Origin: 66-474 sp035688305
GTDB lineage: Bacteria > Pseudomonadota > Gammaproteobacteria > Xanthomonadales > Rhodanobacteraceae
Direction: 5' to 3'
DNA: 42,021 nt
Assembly: GCA_035688305.1 (NCBI GenBank)
Contig: DASSNC010000033.1
Span: 1-42,021, forward strand
The translations under genes were made by a program, and so were the position numbers. Under the pieces are notes generated by a model. That model did not search any database and was not told where the DNA came from. It saw only the letters and a list, made by a program, of their open reading frames with translations. Shown here piece by piece: positions 16,137 through 23,570 of this stretch (the first letter of the stretch is position 1; every line of letters starts with the position of its first letter).

Positions 16137-16930
16137 GCGCGACGGTTGCCGACACGCCACGCGAAACCCTGGTGCAGGTGCGTGGGCTGCGCAGCCAGTT
16201 CGGCACGCACGTGGTGCACGAAAACCTCGACCTTGACGTCTATCGCGGCGAAATCATCGGCGTGGTCGGCGGCTCCGGTTCGGGCAAGTCGGTGTTGTTG
16301 CGCAGCATCCTTGGCCTGCGCCGGCCCGACGCCGGGAGCGTGCTGCTGTTCGGGGAAAACCTGCATGAAGTATCCGAGCGGGAGCGGGTTGCGATCGAAC
16401 GCCGTTGCGGCGTGCTGTTCCAGAATGGCGCGTTGTTTTCTTCCCTGACGGTCAGCGAAAACGTGCGTGTACCGCTGCTGGAACACACCAAGCTTTCGCT
16501 GCACGACGCGCTGCGCGTGGCCGCGCTGAAGATCGCGCTGGCCGACCTTGCGCCAGAGGTGCGCCACAAGTACCCGTCGGAACTTTCCGGCGGCATGCGC
16601 AAACGCGCCGCGCTGGCGCGTGCGCTGGCGCTGGATCCCGACATCGTGTTCCTCGACGAACCGACTTCGGGCCTCGACCCGATCGCCGCAGCCTCGTTCG
16701 ACATGCTGATCCGTACCCTGCGCGATGCGCTGGGCCTGACCGTGTTCATGATCACCCACGACCTCGACTCGCTGCACGCCATCTGCGACCGGGTGGCGGT
16801 ACTCGCCCACAAACGGGTGATCGTGGCCGACACACTGGACAAGGTGGAAAGCTTCGACGACCCTTGGATCCGCGACTATTTCAAGGGGCCACGCGGGCGC
16901 GCGGCGGAAGCGATCCACGCCCTTACCTGA
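16133..16930 (+). CDS. MlaF-type ABC transporter ATPase
   Basis: A 265-residue ATPase of the MCE lipid transporter. Walker A GGSGSGKS (46-53), the signature LSGGMRKR (151-158), Walker B IVFLDEP (171-177) and the His-switch in MITHD are intact. The LSGGM(R/K)KR form is typical of MlaF/Ttg2A proteins. The GTG at 16133 overlaps the TGA of the permease gene, indicating translational coupling; upstream in-frame codons lie inside the permease gene. The MCE gene follows after 9 bp. Confidence 0.93.
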   Translation: MSATVADTPRETLVQVRGLRSQFGTHVVHENLDLDVYRGEIIGVVGGSGSGKSVLLRSILGLRRPDAGSVLLFGENLHEVSERERVAIERRCGVLFQNGALFSSLTVSENVRVPLLEHTKLSLHDALRVAALKIALADLAPEVRHKYPSELSGGMRKRAALARALALDPDIVFLDEPTSGLDPIAAASFDMLIRTLRDALGLTVFMITHDLDSLHAICDRVAVLAHKRVIVADTLDKVESFDDPWIRDYFKGPRGRAAEAIHALT

Positions 16931-16939
16931 GGTAACGCC

Positions 16940-17866
16940 ATGGAAACCAAGGCCCATCATGTTCTCATCGGCGCTTTCACCCTGGTGGTGGTGGTGCTGG
17001 GATTGTTGTTCGCGTTGTGGCTGGGCAAGACCAGCCTCAGCAAACAGCACAGCTATTACGACGTCGTGTTCACCGAAGCCGTGACCGGCCTGTCCACGGG
17101 CAGCCCGGTGCAATACAACGGCATCCAGGTGGGACAGGTCAGCCAGTTGAAGCTGGACCCGAAGGATCCCCGCAAGGTGATCGCACGCATCCAAGTGGCC
17201 GCCGGCACCCCCATCAAGTCCGATACCCGCGCCAAGCTCGGCCTGTTGGGCCTGACCGGCTCCGCCTTCGTGCAACTTACCGGTGGGGCGCCGGACAGCG
17301 CACTGCTGGTGCCTACGCCCGACAACCCCGTGCCGATCATCAAGTCCGAGAATTCGGCGCTGACCAAGCTGCTGGCCTCCGGCAGCGACGTGGTCACCAC
17401 CCTCAACGGCATCCTCGACCGGCTCGGCAAGTTGATGTCGCAAGACAACGTCGACCACATCAACCGCACATTGAAGAACATCGACCAGACCACCAGCACC
17501 CTCGCCGCGGAACGCGAGGATCTGCGCACCTTGATCCGGCAAGCCGCGCTGGCGTCCAAGCAGCTCAATGAGACGCTGACGGGCGCCAACCAGTTGGTCA
17601 ACGGTCCCGGGCGTGACACGCTGGAGCGCGCAGCCAAGGCGATGGCGTCGCTGCAGCAGGCCACGCAAACACTCAACACGTTGCTCGCGGACAACCAGGA
17701 TTCCCTGCAATCGGGCATGCGCGGCGTGGGCCAGATCGGTCCGGCCTTGCGCGAACTGCATGGGGCCCTGCGCGACATCCATCAGATCACCACCCAGCTG
17801 CAGGCCAACCCGGCGGGCTATTTGCTCGGTCGCGACCACCCAACCGAATTCACGCCGAAACATTGA
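16940..17866 (+). CDS. MCE family substrate-binding protein (MlaD-like)
   Basis: A 308-residue periplasmic MCE protein. One N-terminal membrane helix (about 9-29) anchors it; the MCE domain (about 38-117) shows GLSTGSPVQYNGIQVGQV and LGLLGLTGSAFVQLTGG. The remaining 190 residues are predicted helical with heptad-like Leu/Asn spacing, as in PqiB- or Mce-type tubes, and longer than the tail of E. coli MlaD. MCE proteins form hexameric rings through which lipids pass. It sits between ATPase and lipoprotein genes of the same operon. Confidence 0.92.
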   Translation: METKAHHVLIGAFTLVVVVLGLLFALWLGKTSLSKQHSYYDVVFTEAVTGLSTGSPVQYNGIQVGQVSQLKLDPKDPRKVIARIQVAAGTPIKSDTRAKLGLLGLTGSAFVQLTGGAPDSALLVPTPDNPVPIIKSENSALTKLLASGSDVVTTLNGILDRLGKLMSQDNVDHINRTLKNIDQTTSTLAAEREDLRTLIRQAALASKQLNETLTGANQLVNGPGRDTLERAAKAMASLQQATQTLNTLLADNQDSLQSGMRGVGQIGPALRELHGALRDIHQITTQLQANPAGYLLGRDHPTEFTPKH

Positions 17867-17877
17867 GGACGCCCCGC

Positions 17878-18537
17878 ATGCACGAGTCCACCCGAGCCCA
17901 CCCATGCCTGCGCACGTTGTCGCTCGCGCTGGTTGCGACCGCCATCCTGGGCGCGTGTTCCATCCTGCCCAAGCGCGAACCCGTGCAGATCTGGCAACCG
18001 CCGGAAGGTGCCGCAGCCGCAACCGCAGCCGCCACGGGAGACTTCAGCCTGCGTGTCGCCACGCCCAACATCAGCGGCGCGCTGAATCAAACCGGGATCG
18101 TGGTGATGCCCTCTCCCGGCGAAGTCAGTGTCTACAAGGGCGCACGCTGGAGCGAATCGCCGGCGTTGCTGGTGCGCAGCCGCCTGGTTGACGCCTTCAT
18201 GGCCGCGAAGTTGCCGGCGGTCACCACCGACGACGACCACTTCTCATCCGACTACACCCTGAGCGGCGACTTGCGCGCGTTCCAGACCGAATACCGTTCC
18301 GGCCAGCCGGTCGTCGTGGTCCGCTATGACGCGCAGTTGCGGCGCGGCAGATCGCGCAGCCTGCTCGCCACCCGCAGTTTCGTGATCACCGAACAACCCT
18401 CGGGGGCGCAAGTCCGGCAAATTGTTACTGCCTTCGGCGTGGCCGACGACCAATTGGTCGCGCAGGTCGTGCCGTGGCTACTCGACGCCGTGAAAAATGC
18501 CCCGGCTGCCGCAGGGCCCGCGCAGCGTACGCGCTGA
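17878..18537 (+). CDS. ABC-type transport auxiliary lipoprotein (PqiC/YmbA-like)
   Basis: A 219-residue lipoprotein: signal peptide with lipobox LGAC and Cys27, then SILPKREPVQIW, a start common in this family, and a mixed alpha/beta domain. PqiC-like proteins are thought to connect MCE complexes to the outer membrane. The ATG at 17878 has GAGGA eight bases upstream and lies 11 bp after the MCE stop; a TTG five codons upstream is less likely. It ends the four-gene operon, which lacks an MlaC homologue; this lipoprotein would take that place. Confidence 0.85.
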   Translation: MHESTRAHPCLRTLSLALVATAILGACSILPKREPVQIWQPPEGAAAATAAATGDFSLRVATPNISGALNQTGIVVMPSPGEVSVYKGARWSESPALLVRSRLVDAFMAAKLPAVTTDDDHFSSDYTLSGDLRAFQTEYRSGQPVVVVRYDAQLRRGRSRSLLATRSFVITEQPSGAQVRQIVTAFGVADDQLVAQVVPWLLDAVKNAPAAAGPAQRTR

Positions 18538-18591
18538 TCTGAGATCACCGAGCGGCCACGCACCCGCCGCCACCGCGGCGCGCTGGCCGCC

Positions 18592-20448
18592 TCAGTGGAT
18601 TTGGCAAAAGCAGTACGCGTATTCGAGCGGCTTGCCCGGTTGCGCGTGTTCCAGCAACTGCAGCTCGGGCGCGAGGCGCGGCAGCGCCTGCAACCACGAC
18701 TCCGGCAAGCTCACGCCCATGCTGGCGAGAATCTTCGCTGTCGCGCTGTTGCTCATGCCGAGGAAAAAGCGCTGGAATGCACTGGCCGGCGGCTGCAGGT
18801 AACGCACCGCGTAGTCGTCACCCAGCTTGGCCCGCTTGGCCGCGTAAGCGATCGCATCCTTGAGCCCACCCAACTGATCGACCAGGCCGCGATCGAGCGC
18901 CTGCGCGCCGGTCCACACGCGGCCCTGCGCGATCGCATTGATGTCGTCGAAACTCTTGCCGCGCGCCTTGGCAACATTGCCGACGAAATCGCGATAGCCC
19001 TTGTCGACGGTGCTCTGGATCATCGCGCCGAGTACCGGATCGAGCGGGCGGCGAATGTCGAAGGCGCCGGCGAGCGGCGTGGTGCCCTGACCCGCGGTGT
19101 TGATGCCGAGCTTGGCCAATCCATCCGATGCCGTGAAGTACAAGCCGAAGATACCGATCGAACCGGTGATGGTGTCCGGCCGCGCAAAGATGCGGTCGGC
19201 ATCCATCGAGATCCAGTAACCACCGCTGGCCGCAAGATCACCCATCGACACCACCACCGGCTTGCCGGCCTCGCGTGCCAGCACCACCTCGCGACGGATC
19301 TGCTCGGCCGGAAACACTTCGCCGCCAGGTGAGTCGACGCGCAGCACGATGGCGTGCACGTTCGGATTGGCGCGCGCGGCGCGGATCTGCGCGGCGGTGG
19401 ACTCACCGCCGATCTTGCCCGCCGGTTGCCGCCCGCTGACGATGTCGCCTTCGGCAACGATCACCGCCACGGACGGCTTGCCGAACTTGATGTCGATGGT
19501 CTGCGGCAAGTATTGCGCGAGACCAACCGCGCGGAAGCCGGTGCCGTTGTCGGTCGCGACACCGTCCTTCTGCATCATCTTGACGACGTCCTCGCGTGTC
19601 ACAAGGCCATCGACCCAGTGGTACTTCAAGGCCATCTGCGCGAGGTTGCCCTGCTGCGCGGGGATTTCCGTCGGCTGGTTGTCGATCTCGCTGGCGAGCG
19701 TCGCCGGATCGATCTTGCGCAACTTGCCGACTTCATCCAGCCAGGTCGTCCACAACCCGCCCATCCAGTATTTGTCCGCTTCCAGTGAAGCGCTGGACGG
19801 CGCATCCAGGATGTACGGTTCGGCCGCCGACTTGAATTGGCCGACCCGGAACAGGTGCGCGCTGACGCCCAGCTTGTCGAGCAGGCCCTTGTAGTAGCTG
19901 CGGTAACCGGACAAGCCCGTGATCGACACCCCGCCCTCCGGATCGAGCAGGATCTTGCTGGCGTGCGCGGCCAGCAGGTATTGCATCTGGTCGAAACCCG
20001 CGCCCCAGGCGATCACCGGTTTGCCGGTGGCACGGAAGCGGTCGAGCGCCGCGCCGACTTCTTCCAGCGCCGCCATGCCGCCGAATTGCATCTCGGAGGG
20101 ATCGAGCACGATGCGGGTAATGCGCGAATCGTGTGCAGCGTGGTCGATGGCGTTCACCAGATCACGCACCTGCACCTGTCCGACCGGCTGGCCCGACATC
20201 TTCGCCAACGCGCGCTGGACCGGGTCGATGCTGAATTGTTCGACCAATGCACCATCGGGATTCAGCAGCAGTACGGTTTTCGGCCGGACGCTGGATTGGC
20301 CGTGGATCGACAAACCGACAAAAAGCACGAAAACGACAAACAGTAACCCGAAGAACAACACGTTGATGATGACCAGCCGCGTGATGTTGATGCCGCGCCC
20401 AAGTGCGCACATGAAGCGCGCAAAACCGTTGCTCGAAGGGTTGCCCAT
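18592..20448 (-). CDS. sppA: Signal peptide peptidase SppA, 67-kDa type
   Basis: A 618-residue membrane-anchored serine protease that digests cleaved signal peptides. One N-terminal helix (about 24-48) is followed by two tandem S49 domains. The catalytic dyad is visible as Lys206 in RVGQFKSAAEPY (N-terminal domain) and Ser408 in DLAASGGYWIS (C-terminal domain), as in the long E. coli type. Length and spacing fit the family. The C-terminal extension ends in a Cys-containing tail (YCFCQIH). It lies 60 bp downstream of the MATE gene on the same strand and converges with the MCE operon 54 bp away. Confidence 0.95.
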   Translation of the reverse strand: MGNPSSNGFARFMCALGRGINITRLVIINVLFFGLLFVVFVLFVGLSIHGQSSVRPKTVLLLNPDGALVEQFSIDPVQRALAKMSGQPVGQVQVRDLVNAIDHAAHDSRITRIVLDPSEMQFGGMAALEEVGAALDRFRATGKPVIAWGAGFDQMQYLLAAHASKILLDPEGGVSITGLSGYRSYYKGLLDKLGVSAHLFRVGQFKSAAEPYILDAPSSASLEADKYWMGGLWTTWLDEVGKLRKIDPATLASEIDNQPTEIPAQQGNLAQMALKYHWVDGLVTREDVVKMMQKDGVATDNGTGFRAVGLAQYLPQTIDIKFGKPSVAVIVAEGDIVSGRQPAGKIGGESTAAQIRAARANPNVHAIVLRVDSPGGEVFPAEQIRREVVLAREAGKPVVVSMGDLAASGGYWISMDADRIFARPDTITGSIGIFGLYFTASDGLAKLGINTAGQGTTPLAGAFDIRRPLDPVLGAMIQSTVDKGYRDFVGNVAKARGKSFDDINAIAQGRVWTGAQALDRGLVDQLGGLKDAIAYAAKRAKLGDDYAVRYLQPPASAFQRFFLGMSNSATAKILASMGVSLPESWLQALPRLAPELQLLEHAQPGKPLEYAYCFCQIH

Positions 20449-20508
20449 GGTGTCGTTCCATCGCCGGGAGTCACGAAGCGGCCAGCGTAGCCGAGCGGGC
20501 GCGGCGCG

Positions 20509-21912
20509 TCATCCCGGCATGGATGGGTCTGGCGCCGCCGCAATCGCGAACCGCCGCCAGCCTTCGCCGCGCACCTGCACGAACCAGCGCGCGAACAGCA
20601 ACGCCGCGGCTGCGGTCAGGCCCGCGATCAGGCCGACCCACATCCCGCGCACGCCATGGCCCGCGCCGAACGCCAGCCAGGCGCCAATCGGCATGCCGAT
20701 CATCCAATAGGCCACCACCGTGATCAGCATCGGCACGCGGGTGTCCTTGAGGCCACGCAACGCGCCGCTGGCGACGACCTGGATGCCATCGGAGAACTGG
20801 AAGATGCCGGCGAGGATCAACAGCTGCGCCGCCAGCGCGATCACGCGCGGATCATCCGAATACACATGCGCGATCGCGTGCGGAATCGCCAGCATCAAGG
20901 TGGCCGAAACGGCCTGCGTCGCGAGCGTCATCGCAATCCCCACGAACCCCGCCCAGCGCACCGCCTGCGCGTCGCCGCGACCAGCGGCGTTGCCCACCCG
21001 GATCGTGACCGCCAGGGCCAGGCCCAGCGGCACCATGAAGGTCACCGACGACACGTTCAGTGCGATCTGGTGGCCATCGATCGCGACGGTGCCGAGCCGA
21101 CTGATCAACAGTGCCGAGACCACGAACAAGCCGGCTTCCATCAGCAGCGTCACGGCCATCGGCACGCCGATCCAGAGCAGGTGCCGAAGTGCGTTCCAAT
21201 CCGGCCGCTCGATTCGCGCGAACAGATCCAGTGCGCGAAAGCGCTTGCCGAATTTCAGGTAGGCCGCGAACGCCAGCAACTGCATCCACAACGCGATGGC
21301 GTTGGCGATGCCGCTGCCGCGCGCGCCCAACGCCGGCAGCCCGAACTTGCCGTAGATCAGGATCCAGTCCAGCGGCACCAACACCACGAGCCCGAACAGC
21401 CCGAACAACATGGTGGGCCGGGTCCAACTGGAACCCTCGCACACCCCACGCATAGCGAAGTAGCCACACAGCCCCGGCGCGCCCCAGCTCAAGGCGTGCA
21501 GAAATGCCTGCGCGTCGCCGACCAGGGCCGGATCGACACCCAGCAAATGCAGCAGCGGCGCGGAATGCCGCGCGCCGAACCACAGCAGCACCGACAATGC
21601 CGCGGCCAACCACAGCGATTGCCGGAACAGCGCTCCGATCTCGCCGTGGCGGCGCGCACCATCGAGCTGCGCCACCGAAGGCGACAGCGCCATCATCACC
21701 CCGATCGCGCACACCAGACCGAGCACCCACACGTTCGCGCCCACGGCGACCGCTGCCAGCGTATGCGCGTTGTAATGTCCAGCCAGCGCAATATCGACCG
21801 CACTCATGCCGACCGCCGACAACTGGCCGGCAATCAAGGGTAGCGCGAGCTTGGCCGTCGCGCGCAGCTCGCGCGCAACTCGCGCACGATCCAAGGCTAG
21901 AATCTGGGGCAT
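20509..21912 (-). CDS. MATE family efflux transporter (NorM-like)
   Basis: A 467-residue exporter with about twelve membrane helices in two halves, as expected for MATE antiporters, which extrude cationic drugs and metabolites using Na+ or H+ gradients. The N-terminal block ELRATAKLALPLIAGQL with SAVDIALAGHY and the second-half block GVPMAVTLLMEAGLF fit the NorM branch. I chose ATG 21912 (MPQILALD), giving the usual length; the open frame upstream runs antisense through the divergent gene. It is divergent from the DUF3667 gene with only 14 bp between starts. Substrate unknown. Confidence 0.9.
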   Translation of the reverse strand: MPQILALDRARVARELRATAKLALPLIAGQLSAVGMSAVDIALAGHYNAHTLAAVAVGANVWVLGLVCAIGVMMALSPSVAQLDGARRHGEIGALFRQSLWLAAALSVLLWFGARHSAPLLHLLGVDPALVGDAQAFLHALSWGAPGLCGYFAMRGVCEGSSWTRPTMLFGLFGLVVLVPLDWILIYGKFGLPALGARGSGIANAIALWMQLLAFAAYLKFGKRFRALDLFARIERPDWNALRHLLWIGVPMAVTLLMEAGLFVVSALLISRLGTVAIDGHQIALNVSSVTFMVPLGLALAVTIRVGNAAGRGDAQAVRWAGFVGIAMTLATQAVSATLMLAIPHAIAHVYSDDPRVIALAAQLLILAGIFQFSDGIQVVASGALRGLKDTRVPMLITVVAYWMIGMPIGAWLAFGAGHGVRGMWVGLIAGLTAAAALLFARWFVQVRGEGWRRFAIAAAPDPSMPG

Positions 21913-21926
21913 TGCAGGGCGATCCG

Positions 21927-22964
21927 ATGCACACCGAAATTTCGAAACCATCCACGCCGTCCGTGGACACCGCCACACCACCTGCAGCTTGCGAAAACTG
22001 TGGCGCGCCACTGTACGGAAAATATTGCTACGCCTGTGGCCAGCCGGTGCACGGGCTGGTTCGTCATTTCAGCAGCGTGCTCGCCGATGTGACCGACAGC
22101 GTGTTCAACATCGATGAGCGGTTGTTCCGCACCATCGCACCATTGTACTTCCGGCCCGGCAAGCTCACGCTGGACTACTTCGAGGGCAAGCGTGCCCGTT
22201 ACGTGACGCCGTTCCGGCTGGTGTTCTTCCTCGCGATCATCGCGTTCTTCTCGTTGCAGCTCAGTTTCCGGATGGCCGAGCATGACAGCCCCGTGATCGC
22301 GCTCAACGATTCGGGAATCCACACCCTGTCACCGCAAGCCCTGCCGAAGGACCAGGACCAGACATTTTCCAACGATCAGATCCGCATCGACGACAAGGTA
22401 GTGTGGGACGCCAACAAGCATCCGCTGCAGGTGGACTGGCTGCCCGGGTTCGCCAACGACTGGCTGAACGGGCTGATCGCCAACGCACGAATCAACCTGC
22501 ACCGCATGAACTCGGGCACCTCCGCAGACAAGGTGGAGGCGGCACGCCAGATGATGGCACGCATGTTCTCGGTGGCCCCCACGGTGCTGTTCGTGTTGCT
22601 GCCATTTTTCGCCTTGCTGCTGAAGATCTTCTACATCTTCAAGAAACGCCTGTACATGGAACACCTGATCGTGGCGATGCACAGCCACGCCTTCCTGATG
22701 CTGTCGACGCTGGTGCTGGTGCTGCTCATGCTGCTGCGGCATTGGCTGAACGCATACGCCGGCTGGCTCGCGATACCGGTCAACCTGGCCGAGGCAGCAG
22801 CGTGGATCTGGATCTTCGTGTACTTGTTCCTGATGCAAAAGCGGGTGTACCGCCAGGGCTGGATCATGACGACGGTGAAGTACTGGTGCGTCGGCTGGTG
22901 CTACAGCATCCTCGTGGTGTTCGGCCTGATCTTCGCCGCCCTCGCGAGCCTGACCAGCACATGA
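21927..22964 (+). CDS. DUF3667 membrane protein with zinc ribbon
   Basis: A 345-residue protein of unknown function. An N-terminal zinc ribbon has Cys22, Cys25, Cys34 and Cys37 (CENCG...CYACGQ). The conserved DUF3667 block around LVRHFSSVLADVTDSVFNID and FFRPGKLTLDYFEGKRARY follows, then a first membrane helix (about 93-110), a soluble loop (about 115-205) and four C-terminal helices. TAGAAT at 21898-21903 is a possible -10 element. The gene overlaps the next by four bases (ATGA), so the two are translationally coupled. Family call is firm, role unknown. Confidence 0.82.
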   Translation: MHTEISKPSTPSVDTATPPAACENCGAPLYGKYCYACGQPVHGLVRHFSSVLADVTDSVFNIDERLFRTIAPLYFRPGKLTLDYFEGKRARYVTPFRLVFFLAIIAFFSLQLSFRMAEHDSPVIALNDSGIHTLSPQALPKDQDQTFSNDQIRIDDKVVWDANKHPLQVDWLPGFANDWLNGLIANARINLHRMNSGTSADKVEAARQMMARMFSVAPTVLFVLLPFFALLLKIFYIFKKRLYMEHLIVAMHSHAFLMLSTLVLVLLMLLRHWLNAYAGWLAIPVNLAEAAAWIWIFVYLFLMQKRVYRQGWIMTTVKYWCVGWCYSILVVFGLIFAALASLTST

Positions 22965-23263
22965 TCATCTACGCGGTCGAGCTGGAAATGGATGCCGGAC
23001 TGCGCGACGAATACCTCGCATGGCTGCGCGAGCACGTTGCCGAGATGCTGACCCTCCCGGGTTTCACCGGCGCCGAAATCATGCAACGTCACGAACCGCC
23101 TGCAGCACCCGGTCGCGCGGTGATCACGGCACACTATCGCCTGCAAGACCGGGCGGCCTTCGATCGTTACCTGGCCGAGCACGCCCCACGGATGCGCGCA
23201 GCCGGGCTTGCCCGCTTCGGCGATCGCGTGCGGGCTGCGCGGCAGGTGCTGGAGATGGCGTGA
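22961..23263 (+). CDS. DUF4286 family protein
   Basis: A 100-residue soluble protein starting MIIYAVELEMDAGLRDEYLAW. The pattern of an initial beta-strand, YLAWLREHVAEMLTLPGF and a later ITAHYRLQDRAAFDRYLAEHAP fits the DUF4286 family of ferredoxin-like, dimeric alpha/beta-barrel proteins. Its function is unknown. The ATG overlaps the stop of the DUF3667 gene (ATGA), so it is very probably the second gene of that operon. A gap of 307 bp follows. Confidence 0.78.
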   Translation: MIIYAVELEMDAGLRDEYLAWLREHVAEMLTLPGFTGAEIMQRHEPPAAPGRAVITAHYRLQDRAAFDRYLAEHAPRMRAAGLARFGDRVRAARQVLEMA

Positions 23264-23570
23264 AAGCGCGCTCCCACGCGGTTTTGTGCACAGCCGCATC
23301 GGCTGCCGCTTCCGCCGCGCAAAGGCTCCGCGACGGGACCACGCAGACACCGCATGAGCTTCGCAACATGTTGAATACACTAGCGAATGGGGGCTTGCTG
23401 AAAATTTCACCAACTCGCGCCGAGGCGCGGTCGGACAAGCCCCATGGGCCGCTTACCCGCCATTCCTCCACAACGTTATCCACAGGGATTGTGGATAAGC
23501 GAAAAATTGCCGCGAGGGCATGGACTTGCCACCCATTCCTGCACTCATCCGCAACAAGTACGCGTAACTG
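23264..23570. other. priA upstream region
   Basis: This 307-bp stretch has no gene I can support. Its notable content is the pair of inverted DnaA boxes at 23476-23498. No strong promoter hexamers stand out. Confidence 0.5.
23476..23498. promoter_or_regulatory. Inverted pair of perfect DnaA boxes
   Basis: TTATCCACA at 23476-23484 and its reverse complement TGTGGATAA at 23490-23498 are separated by five bases. Both match the high-affinity DnaA box exactly. They lie 73 bp before the priA start. They could bind DnaA, or form a 9-bp hairpin in the priA leader. Confidence 0.7.

Noticed and set aside
23476..23498. Chromosomal replication origin
   Set aside because: Only two DnaA boxes are present, with no dnaA/dnaN/gidA neighbourhood and no AT-rich unwinding region.
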